This document shows, in pieces, positions 27,450 to 34,914 of a stretch of 35,543 bases of DNA (positions within the stretch are counted from its first letter, which is position 1; each line of letters begins with the position of its first letter). Origin of the DNA: Xenophilus azovorans DSM 13620 (GTDB taxonomy: Bacteria > Pseudomonadota > Gammaproteobacteria > Burkholderiales > Burkholderiaceae_C). The stretch is taken from positions 1 through 35,543 of the forward strand of contig NZ_JQKD01000046.1 of assembly GCF_000745855.1 (NCBI RefSeq), read 5' to 3'. A program made the translations under genes and the position numbers. A model generated the notes under the pieces. The model did no database searches. It was not told where the DNA came from and saw only the letters and a list, made by a program, of their open reading frames with translations.

Positions 27450-27498
27450 TGGTGCCGGAGAGAGGAATCGAACCCCCGACCTTCTCATTACGAATGAG
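27450..27498 (-). repeat. attL: 3' fragment of tRNA-Thr(CGT)
   Basis: Read on the minus strand, this is the second half of a tRNA. It has an anticodon arm with TTCGTAA (anticodon CGT), AAGGTC, a T-arm containing GGTTCGATTCC, the acceptor strand CTCCGGC, discriminator A and an encoded CCA. The 5' half (GCCGGAG acceptor strand and D-arm) is absent from the following sequence. This is the scar left when an integrase inserts into the 3' part of a tRNA gene, here with the integrase 164 bases away. The intact tRNA-Thr should lie at the far end of the element. thrW-type tRNA(CGT) genes are known integration sites. Confidence 0.92.
27478..27488. repeat. 11-base direct repeat, copy 1, in the att core
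   Basis: GACCTTCTCAT occurs here inside the tRNA-Thr anticodon/variable region and again at 27637-27647 just before the integrase. It may be an integrase-binding arm site. Confidence 0.4.
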
Positions 27499-27543
27499 CG
27501 AGATTGAGCATTCATGGGTGTTGATGAATGTTCCGATTCTCGC
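27498..27543. repeat. Imperfect palindrome next to attL
   Basis: Outer arms GCGAGA and TCTCGC enclose inner arms CATTCAT and ATGAATG (27509-27515 and 27524-27530). It begins exactly where tRNA identity ends. This is a plausible binding site for integrase or excisionase. Confidence 0.45.
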
Positions 27544-27636
27544 TTCCTCAGAGGGAAAAATGCGAAATGACGGGGTTGCAGTGTTGATCGAAGCATAGCG
27601 ATATTCCAAAAATACCCGTACATCGGTCTTACATCT

Positions 27637-27647
27637 GACCTTCTCAT
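27637..27647. repeat. 11-base direct repeat, copy 2, before the integrase
   Basis: This second copy of GACCTTCTCAT lies 15 bases before the integrase start codon. The spacing of 159 bases to copy 1 fits an integrase arm site or a degenerate core duplicate. Confidence 0.4.
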
Positions 27648-27661
27648 CGCACAATGGCGGG

Positions 27662-28975
27662 ATGGCAAAGATTGCTTTCACTGCTCCTCGCGTAGCCGGC
27701 TTCAAGTGCCCCGACGACAAAGCTCAGGCGTTCCTGTGGGACGCGAAATGTCCCGGCCTGGGCCTGCGGGCAACCAGGAATGGCCGCCCTGCCTTCATCT
27801 TTCAATCGGAGTTCGACGGCAAGACGATTCGCATGACCATCGGTGACCCGGCGACATGGCGCATCCCGGACGCGCAGGTGAAGGCGCGCGAGCTGCAGCA
27901 GATCATCGACGCTGGCCGCGATCCTCGGGCGGTCAAAGCGGAGGCGGTCGCCCGTGATGTAGCTGCTCGCGAGGTCGCGCGCCAGGAGGCCGTGCTGTTC
28001 GGCGAAGCTTGGGCCGCCTACATCGAGCGCGGGAGTCCGCGCAAAAAGCTGTCGTGGAAGCCGCGCTACCTTGCGGACATGAAGAAGATGGCGGCGCCTG
28101 GAGGCGAGCCGAAGAAGCGAGGGAAGGGCCTGACGCTGCCCGGCCCCATCGCGCCGCTGATGGGCAAGCGCCTCAAGGACATCACCCCGCGCGCCTTGAA
28201 GGCATGGCATGAGGAGCAGGCCAAACGAGGGGTCGCTCAGGCTGCGCGAGCGGTCCAGATCGTGTCCGGCTTCCTTCGCTGGTGCTCCGCTGAGGACGCC
28301 TACGAAGGGCTGGCCGATCCGCTGGCCGCACGTGACCCGAAAGTCCAAGACCGACTGCCGTCTGCGGCGGCAAGCCATCGCACCGACGCTCTGGGGGAGG
28401 GGCAGCTCGCGGCATGGTTCGGCGGGATTGGGCAGATCACCAACCGGACTGCTGCAGCATACCTGCAGGGGCTGCTGCTGACCGGCGCGCGGCGCGAGGA
28501 ACTGGCGGCATTGAAATGGTCCGACGTGGATTTCCGCTGGAAGAAGATCACGATTGCAGACAAGGTGGGGGACACCCGCACGCTTCCCTTGTCGCCATAC
28601 CTGAGCGCGATCCTGGAGCAGCTTCCCCGCCTTGACGGCAACCCGTTTGTCTTCGCGTCGCCAGGAGCGCGCTCTGGACGGATAGCCGATCCGCGCTCCG
28701 CCCATGCTGCGGTGCTGAAGCACGGCGGCATCGACCATGTGACTCTGCACGGCTTGCGGCGCACTTTCGCTCTGATGGGCGAGCAGGCGGGATGCCCGGC
28801 CGGCGCCATCGCCCAGGTGATGGGCCACCGCCCGGGCAGCATGTCGGAGCGGTACAAGCCGCGCACCGTAGACCAACTGCGGCCCTACCTCGAACGGCTG
28901 GAAGCGTTCGTGCTGGAGCAGGGCGGTGTGTCGTTCGTTCCGACCTCTGAGCCTGGAAAGCTCCGAGTGGTGTGA
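27662..28975 (+). CDS. int: Tyrosine recombinase / site-specific integrase
   Basis: The 437-residue integrase directs insertion into and excision from the tRNA-Thr gene next door. The N-terminal part has the arm-binding look of tRNA-targeting island integrases (FLWDAKCPGLGLRATRNGRPAFIFQ). The catalytic set is complete: R277 (TGARREEL), K301, H363-x-x-R366 (HGLRRTF), H389 (MGHRPGSMSERY) and the nucleophile Y398. It starts 164 bases inside attL, reading away from it, as usual for genomic islands. Its stop codon overlaps the GTG start of the toxin gene (GTGTGA), so integrase and toxin-antitoxin may be cotranscribed. It appears intact. Confidence 0.95.
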   Translation: MAKIAFTAPRVAGFKCPDDKAQAFLWDAKCPGLGLRATRNGRPAFIFQSEFDGKTIRMTIGDPATWRIPDAQVKARELQQIIDAGRDPRAVKAEAVARDVAAREVARQEAVLFGEAWAAYIERGSPRKKLSWKPRYLADMKKMAAPGGEPKKRGKGLTLPGPIAPLMGKRLKDITPRALKAWHEEQAKRGVAQAARAVQIVSGFLRWCSAEDAYEGLADPLAARDPKVQDRLPSAAASHRTDALGEGQLAAWFGGIGQITNRTAAAYLQGLLLTGARREELAALKWSDVDFRWKKITIADKVGDTRTLPLSPYLSAILEQLPRLDGNPFVFASPGARSGRIADPRSAHAAVLKHGGIDHVTLHGLRRTFALMGEQAGCPAGAIAQVMGHRPGSMSERYKPRTVDQLRPYLERLEAFVLEQGGVSFVPTSEPGKLRVV

Positions 28976-29337
28976 ATGGGGGCGGAGACGTGAAATCGCA
29001 AAAAAGAGATAATGAACTACCTTGGACGGTGGCGCTTCACCCGTTGGCCGAACTGGAACTATTCGCCCTTCCTGCTGACATGCGGGCGCGCTTTGTGCGC
29101 ATCGCTGAACTGCTGGAGAGCTTCGGCCCGCAGAACGTGGGGCTGCCCCATGTCCGGCCGTTGGAGCGCAAGCTGTGGGAGATGCGCATGCAGGGGCAGG
29201 ACGGCATCGCGCGTGCGGTGTACGCCGCCATCCAGGGCAGGCGACTGCTGGTGCTGCACGTCTTCGTCAAGAAGGCCCAGACCACACCACGGCGCGCCAT
29301 CGAAACCGCCATTCAACGCTTGGAGGCACTGCCATGA
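28972..29337 (+). CDS. higB: RelE/HigB-type toxin (phage Gp49-like family)
   Basis: The protein (121 residues from this GTG; 115 from another GTG at 28990) has the Gp49/HigB pattern: ELPWTVALHPLAELELFALPADMRARFVRIAELL, then HVRPLERKLWEMRMQGQDGIARAVYAAIQGRRLLVLHVFVKKAQTTPRRAIETA. The basic-aromatic WEMR and the VFVKKTxxTP element are the core of these mRNA interferases, which cleave mRNA at the ribosome. Neither GTG has an ideal ribosome site; the first overlaps the integrase stop. The end overlaps the antitoxin start (ATGA). Toxin-first order is typical of higBA. Confidence 0.88.
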   Translation: MNGGGDVKSQKRDNELPWTVALHPLAELELFALPADMRARFVRIAELLESFGPQNVGLPHVRPLERKLWEMRMQGQDGIARAVYAAIQGRRLLVLHVFVKKAQTTPRRAIETAIQRLEALP

Positions 29338-29609
29338 AGACGCTCGCGCAACTGAAACCCCGGATGCTGTCCGACAAGGCCACCCGCGCAGCCTATGACG
29401 CCCTGGATGATGAATTCGCCGTGGCGGCCGAACTGATCGCGGCGCGCACCCGCGCGGGGCTGACCCAGGCGGATGTAGCTGCGGCCATGGGCACCACGCA
29501 AAGCACCGTGGCCCGGCTGGAGGGCGGCAAGGCCGTCCCGTCCCTGCGAAGCGTGCAGCGCTATGCCCATGCGGTGGGCGCGCGCGCTGTGCTGCGGATC
29601 GTGGCGTAG
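29334..29609 (+). CDS. higA: HigA-type antitoxin with XRE helix-turn-helix
   Basis: The 91-residue protein has an N-terminal MKTLAQLKPRMLSD opening typical of antitoxins paired with Gp49 toxins. An XRE helix-turn-helix follows at about residues 33-66 (LTQADVAAAMGTTQSTVARLEGG) and the protein ends with a beta-like AHAVGARAVLRIVA tail. It should bind and neutralise the toxin and repress its own promoter. Its start overlaps the toxin stop by four bases. On an excisable element the pair would help keep the element in the cell. Confidence 0.92.
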   Translation: MKTLAQLKPRMLSDKATRAAYDALDDEFAVAAELIAARTRAGLTQADVAAAMGTTQSTVARLEGGKAVPSLRSVQRYAHAVGARAVLRIVA

Positions 29610-29616
29610 GGCTGCC

Positions 29617-29766
29617 ATGACCCCGGCACAACGGTTCGCCAGCGTGTTCGACGCGATCGCGGACACGCCCCAGGCGGCGGCCAGCATGCGCGCGCGCTCC
29701 GATCTGATGATGAACCTGGCCGAGGTGATCCGGACGCAGGGCATGACGCGGACCCAGGCGGCCTGA
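29617..29766 (+). pseudogene. Remnant of a second XRE antitoxin, truncated at the helix-turn-helix
   Basis: The open frame codes for 49 residues (MTPAQRFASVFDAIADTPQA ... VIRTQGMTRTQAA). This matches the first half of COG5606-like XRE antitoxins as I remember them: the RFASVWDAIEDTPxEA opening, MxLRSxLMMxLxxxI and the first helix of the HTH. Those proteins continue with a LFGVTQPRVSDLxRG-type recognition helix and a C-terminal part, which are missing here; a TGA follows TQAA. It is therefore probably a deletion remnant. No matching toxin gene lies beside it. It begins 7 bases after the higA stop. A short functional peptide is less likely. Confidence 0.6.
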
Positions 29767-29799
29767 CGCTGCGTGACAGCAGGGCGCGAAAGTCAAGAG

Positions 29800-30351
29800 A
29801 TGGAAGTTGCTGTATCAGCCAAACACCGCGCCGCCATGAGGCAAGAGGCCGCGCTGGCTCTGCGAAGGGCCGGCGGCAGCCCGCCCGAGCACTCCGTGAT
29901 GCTCGTCCTAGCCGAGTGTTTGCTGTCGGGTACACCCGTCGAGCCCGAGTTTCAGGCGTGGGTGAACGCCATTGCAGCCAAGGCCGTGCTGTCGGGAAAA
30001 CTTCCCGAGCGGAAACGAGGGGTCAAGCCGGGAAGCGGCCGCGCGCAGTCGGCCGAGCAGGTCGCCGGCATGTACTTCGACTTCATCGACAGCGGAATGG
30101 CGAAGGGGGAGGCCATTCGGCGCCTTGCCAATCAATTGCATCTGGTGGATCGGCAGGTAATACGCCGCGTGGAGGACGGCCGTGTGTGGCATGGGGCTTC
30201 AAAGGAGGCGCGTGATCAACAGCGCATTGAACGCCGGTATCGCGAGCACTTGCCCACTACGGACCATGGCACTGACGAAGCCCCCCTCGGATTCGCCGGA
30301 CTCGACACGGCGGATGCGTTGGCGCGCCTCGCCGACATGATCAAGGGATAG
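29800..30351 (+). CDS. Hypothetical island protein
   Basis: The 183-residue protein is soluble and mostly helical, with no signal or membrane segment. The N-terminal part (about 1-65) is Ala/Arg-rich. A basic central stretch LPERKRGVKPGSGR is followed by EQVAGMYFDFIDSGMAKGEAIRRLANQLHLVDRQVIRRVEDGR (about 83-128), which looks like a helix-turn-helix of the kind in small phage or island regulators; this reading is inference. The ATG at 29800 is preferred over a GTG at 29773 that begins inside the debris after the antitoxin remnant. I do not recognise a named family. Confidence 0.6.
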   Translation: MEVAVSAKHRAAMRQEAALALRRAGGSPPEHSVMLVLAECLLSGTPVEPEFQAWVNAIAAKAVLSGKLPERKRGVKPGSGRAQSAEQVAGMYFDFIDSGMAKGEAIRRLANQLHLVDRQVIRRVEDGRVWHGASKEARDQQRIERRYREHLPTTDHGTDEAPLGFAGLDTADALARLADMIKG

Positions 30352-30397
30352 CGCCGGCAGTCCGCCGGGGCGCAAAGCCTTGTCGGCGGGTGGAATT

Positions 30398-30418
30398 GGC
30401 CTTTGACATCAAAAGGCC
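30398..30418 (+). promoter_or_regulatory. Inverted repeat enclosing a TTGACA box
   Basis: GGCCTTT and AAAGGCC form a perfect 7-bp inverted repeat with a 7-base spacer, and a consensus -35 hexamer TTGACA lies inside it (30403-30408). The corresponding -10 position (about 30425-30431, TTGAAGT) is weak. The site is about 77 bases before the first AlpA-like gene. It is a good candidate for the controlled early promoter of the downstream gene series. Confidence 0.5.
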
Positions 30419-30465
30419 GGGGAATTGAAGTCCTCGTCGATTTGGGGGTGGCTCGGGGACAGTTG

Positions 30466-30495
30466 CTGCATCGACAACGCCACACGTTGATGCAG
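30466..30495 (+). promoter_or_regulatory. Inverted repeat running into the AlpA-like gene start
   Basis: CTGCATC ... AACG and CGTT-GATGCAG pair around a CCACA loop with a 3-base bulge. The right arm ends on the G of the GTG start at 30495. It could be an operator or an RNA hairpin that limits translation. Confidence 0.45.
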
Positions 30496-30725
30496 TGACC
30501 CAAACCAATACCAATACCCAGCAGAGCCGCCCGCACTTTCCGCTGCTTGACTCCGTCACGAAGCCCCACGCGACGACGACCGAGGCGGCCTACTACCTGA
30601 ACCGCAAGCCGCAGACCCTGCGCGCCTGGGCGTGCTCGGAGGCTGGGCCGCTTCGCCCCATCCGCATCAACGGCCGTCTCGCGTGGCCGGTCGCGGGCCT
30701 CAAGGCTCTATTGGGGGTGGCGTGA
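30495..30725 (+). CDS. AlpA/MerR-like small DNA-binding protein (possible excisionase or activator)
   Basis: The 76-residue protein has a winged-helix signature: TTEAAYYLNRKPQTLRAWACSEAGPLRPIRINGRLAWPVAGLKALL, that is, a helix-turn-helix followed by the G-R-LAWPV wing and a final helix. Such small proteins occur next to integrases in many islands and act as excisionases or AlpA-type activators. The first ten residues are Thr/Asn/Gln-rich. It starts with GTG inside an inverted repeat, and its stop overlaps the next start (TGATG). The family call is sound; the exact role is inferred. Confidence 0.78.
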   Translation: MTQTNTNTQQSRPHFPLLDSVTKPHATTTEAAYYLNRKPQTLRAWACSEAGPLRPIRINGRLAWPVAGLKALLGVA

Positions 30726-31138
30726 TGCAGAAGGTGCTGGTCATCGGCAACATCGGCCGCGCCGAAGAAGAAAACCCCGCTGGGCACGGGGCGCCAGCGG
30801 GGCGAAGCGGCATTGCTGCCGCGCGGAACCAGAGCAATACGCCCGACGACCAGCCGGGCCATGCCAGTGTGGCCGGCTCCCGCGCCGCACCCGATCTCGA
30901 CTTTTCCCGCCCGGACGTTCACCGGATCGCGCAGGCTCGCTCGCATCTCTCGCTGCTGGGACTCGGCCTCGCCCGGGAGACGACGGCATCGGGCAGCGTG
31001 CGCTATCTGGTCACTCATCGCGGCTGGTTCCGCCCCTTCGACACGCTGGACGACGTGTTCGAGTTTCTCCGGGGCTGCTGGTCGATGAAGACCGAAGCGC
31101 CCATCAAGAACGTCCCTCTGCCGCGCCGAGGTCGCTGA
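30725..31138 (+). CDS. Small island protein of unknown function
   Basis: The 137-residue protein starts MQKVLVIGNIGRAEEENPAG. A Gly/Ala/Pro-rich, probably disordered stretch (about 20-60) follows, then a compact C-terminal part (about 65-130): RPDVHRIAQARSHLSLLGLGLARETTASGSVRYLVTHRGWFRPFDTLDDVFEFLRG. The second half looks like a small alpha/beta fold and similar sequences occur in proteobacterial islands, as far as I recall. It is coupled on both sides by TGATG overlaps. A strong hairpin lies within its first 80 bases (see 30775-30802). I know no function. Confidence 0.65.
   Translation: MQKVLVIGNIGRAEEENPAGHGAPAGRSGIAAARNQSNTPDDQPGHASVAGSRAAPDLDFSRPDVHRIAQARSHLSLLGLGLARETTASGSVRYLVTHRGWFRPFDTLDDVFEFLRGCWSMKTEAPIKNVPLPRRGR
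30775..30802 (-). terminator. Hairpin with T-run on the minus strand, inside a + strand gene
   Basis: CCCCGCTGG and CCAGCGGGG form a perfect 9-bp stem with a 10-base loop. On the minus strand it is followed by TTTTCTTCTT, so it has the form of a Rho-independent terminator for antisense transcription, though it lies within the start of the gene at 30725. Confidence 0.45.
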
Positions 31139-31497
31139 TGCTGGCGCCGCAGATCAAGACCGCGCTGCAGGCGCGCGGCTTCAATGTTGTCGCCTCGCCG
31201 GGCGGCGGCTGGTTCATCAGCCGCTGGAACAGCGCGCACTTTTGCCGCGTGCCGGCCGACGTGTCCAGCTTCGCGCGCCGCCTCGGCATCGAACTGGACG
31301 ACGGCAAGCGCCTCGCGACGGCGCGCGCGCAGGCCGCGCTGCGTGGCGCCCGCCTGGAAGTTGAGACCGCCATCGACGGCCGCGTCCGCTTCCGCCTGGA
31401 CTGCGCTGATGGCCGCATCCGCTTCGCCGACCACCTTACCGAGATCGAGGCGCTGCTGGCGCCTTCCTCCACCACCGCCGCCCCACTGGCGTCCTGA
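31138..31497 (+). CDS. Small island protein of unknown function
   Basis: The 119-residue protein begins MLAPQIKTALQARGFNVVASPGGGWFISRWNSAHFCRVPADVSSFARRLGI. It continues with charged helical stretches and a probable beta hairpin (LEVETAIDGRVRFRLDCADGRIRFADHLTEIEALL). It is soluble and has no recognisable catalytic motif. The ATG overlaps the previous stop (TGATG), and a GAAGGAG site for the next gene begins 14 bases after its own stop. Conservation of the coupling suggests it works with its neighbours; nothing more can be said. Confidence 0.65.
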   Translation: MLAPQIKTALQARGFNVVASPGGGWFISRWNSAHFCRVPADVSSFARRLGIELDDGKRLATARAQAALRGARLEVETAIDGRVRFRLDCADGRIRFADHLTEIEALLAPSSTTAAPLAS

Positions 31498-31523
31498 AAT
31501 CGCGACCCCCGAAGGAGAACTTG

Positions 31524-32137
31524 ATGATCGTCCTGATCGACAACACCACGACCGCCACCGGCCTGAATGGCGCCAGCTACCTCAATCCGCTGGCGCGCGA
31601 CCCCAAGGACGCCGACTGCGCGAGCGTGTTCATCGAAGTGCGCCAGAGCACCGCCGTTCAGGAAGCGGCCGCCGCTCTGGTGAGCCGGGTGGCCGACCTG
31701 TATGCGCAGCACGGCATCAGCCGCGCCATCGCCGCCGCTGTGCAGCGCGTTCAGGCTAGCGGCCACCACCCGACGCTCGACCTCGTGCTGCAGGCCGTGG
31801 AGGACATGGCAGGCGAGGTCAGCATCCTGGCCGAGAACGTCGGCCACGCCGCGCGCCTGGAGGCCCGCCTCGCGGCCGAGTTCGAGCGTGAGCGCCAGAG
31901 CGCCATCGGCATCGTGGGCCTGCGCCTGGGGGAAATCCAGCGCGCGCTTTGCGGCGTCGAGCGTGAGGCAGCGCAAGACCTGGCCGACGAGGCCGAGGCG
32001 CTTCACGAATGGCTCGACGAGCCGTGGCGGCATCCGCGCGATCTCGTGTCCACGGGCGGCTACTTCGCCGCGCTGTTCGGCGAATCGGACGAGGGTGGCG
32101 CCTCTACCGCGACCACCGAAGCCGCGCCCGCGGCTTG

Positions 32138-32138
<1 letters not shown>
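31524..32138 (+). CDS. Hypothetical helical island protein
   Basis: The 204-residue protein has a short N-terminal beta-like part (MIVLIDNTTTATGLNGASYLNPLARDP). Long amphipathic helices follow (about 45-160), for instance AVEDMAGEVSILAENVGHAARLEARLAAEFERERQS, suggesting a coiled-coil or bundle. The C-terminus is Ala/Thr/Glu-rich and probably disordered. The ATG at 31524 follows a good GAAGGAG site, and a TTG three bases upstream is less likely. Its stop overlaps the start of the multi-HTH gene (TGATG). I do not recognise the family. Confidence 0.65.
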
Positions 32139-33835
<1,697 letters not shown>

Positions 33836-33887
33836 TGGGAAAAAAGACCCTCCGCACGTATTCGCTGGTCGCCGACCATCTCCGGCC

Positions 33888-34133
33888 ATGAACACCGACA
33901 CCTTTTCGACCACGGCGCCCATCGGCTGCACGGTGCCCTCAGAACCCGAGCAGCCGGTGAGCGAGCGCGAGGCCGGCCGCATCGTCGGCCTGAGCCCGCA
34001 CGACCTCAAGGCCCGCCGCCTTCGCGGCAATCCCGACCGGCCCTCGCACCTGCGCTACGGCCGCGCCGTCCGATACCTGCCGAGCGAACTGGTTCGCTGG
34101 CGTGCCAGCCACGTGGTCGATCCGACGACGTGA
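33888..34133 (+). CDS. Second AlpA/excisionase-like small DNA-binding protein
   Basis: The 81-residue protein has PVSEREAGRIVGLSPHDLKARRLRGNPDRPSHLRYGRAVRYLPSELVRWRASHVV. That is the helix-turn-helix, the R-Y-G-RAVRYxPSEL wing and the final helix of the AlpA/HTH_17 type. Like the gene at 30495 it could be an excisionase or activator, and two such genes on one element suggest separate roles. The ATG at 33888 is the first start compatible with the length of the family; no strong ribosome site is seen. It lies 52 bases after the multi-HTH gene. Confidence 0.78.
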   Translation: MNTDTFSTTAPIGCTVPSEPEQPVSEREAGRIVGLSPHDLKARRLRGNPDRPSHLRYGRAVRYLPSELVRWRASHVVDPTT

Positions 34134-34197
34134 ACCACAACAGCCCGCGCCGCCAAGTGGGGCGATGCGGATTCGGAATCAACCAGAGGAATACATC

Positions 34198-34914
34198 TTG
34201 AACTTCCAATCGACCAACCCCGCCGCCGACGCGGCCCTGGCGGCCTTCGACCGTGAAAGCGGCATCGGCGCCGCCGCTCGCGCGGTCCTCACGGCGCGCC
34301 GCCGCGCTCAGGAAGCTGCGTCGCCCCGTGCCATCCTGGCCGAGGCCCTGCGCATCCTGGCCGACGCCGGCAACAACGAACCGACCGTGGAGGAGGTCGT
34401 CGCGACGATGGAGGGCCTCACGGCATCCGCCATCGCCGAGGGCGCGCAGGTGGCCGCTGCGATGGATGCCGTCGTCCAGGCGCTTCGCCGTCACGCAGCC
34501 ATGATGGAGCCGGTGACCACGGCGCTCACCGCGACGATCCGCGAACTCACCGAGCGCCGGGAGCGCAGCATCCGCGAGCGTGACTCGCTGGTGTTCCAGC
34601 CGCCCGAAGGCGACGTTCGATCCCAGCTCCTGCGCCTGCCGGGATTCGACCCGAGCAACCTCCAGCACCTGCTCCTGCCCGAGGCGCCTGCCGCGAAGAC
34701 CGATGACAAATACGACAAGCTGAACCAGGCGGTGTTTGCGCTCGGCAACATGATCGCGCGCCTGGAGGCCGCGACCGCGCATCGCGTGCTCGATCTCGAC
34801 CGCCTGGTGGCAGTCGCCAAGGCCGACGGTCACGCCGACATCCTGGCCGCCATCGACAAGGCGCGCACCGCCCTTGGCATGGTGCCGGCTGCCGCCGAGC
34901 TGGAGGCCGCCTGA
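34198..34914 (+). CDS. Hypothetical helical island protein
   Basis: The 238-residue protein is almost wholly helical, with no membrane segment: DAALAAFDRESGIGAAARAVLTARRRAQEAA, then a Glu/Ala-rich region, ALTATIRELTERRERSIRERDSLVFQPPEG and DDKYDKLNQAVFALGNMIARLEAATAHRVLDLDRLVAVAK. It may be a coiled-coil or bundle protein. A TTG start at 34198 is chosen because AGAGGA lies 7 bases upstream; an ATG at 34165 would add 11 residues without a good ribosome site. The stop overlaps the next start (TGATG). The family is not recognised. Confidence 0.62.
   Translation: MNFQSTNPAADAALAAFDRESGIGAAARAVLTARRRAQEAASPRAILAEALRILADAGNNEPTVEEVVATMEGLTASAIAEGAQVAAAMDAVVQALRRHAAMMEPVTTALTATIRELTERRERSIRERDSLVFQPPEGDVRSQLLRLPGFDPSNLQHLLLPEAPAAKTDDKYDKLNQAVFALGNMIARLEAATAHRVLDLDRLVAVAKADGHADILAAIDKARTALGMVPAAAELEAA

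Noticed and set aside
27450-27525. Complete tRNA-Thr gene
   Set aside because: The 5' acceptor strand and D-arm are missing from the adjacent sequence, so only the 3' part is present.
27115-27598. Open frames on both strands across the tRNA scar and its flank
   Set aside because: They run through a terminator and a tRNA fragment and show no family resemblance.
29012-29398. 128-codon frame starting ATG 29012 after an A-rich stretch
   Set aside because: It is a shifted frame of the toxin gene with Trp/Cys/Arg-rich composition; the HigB frame has clear family motifs.
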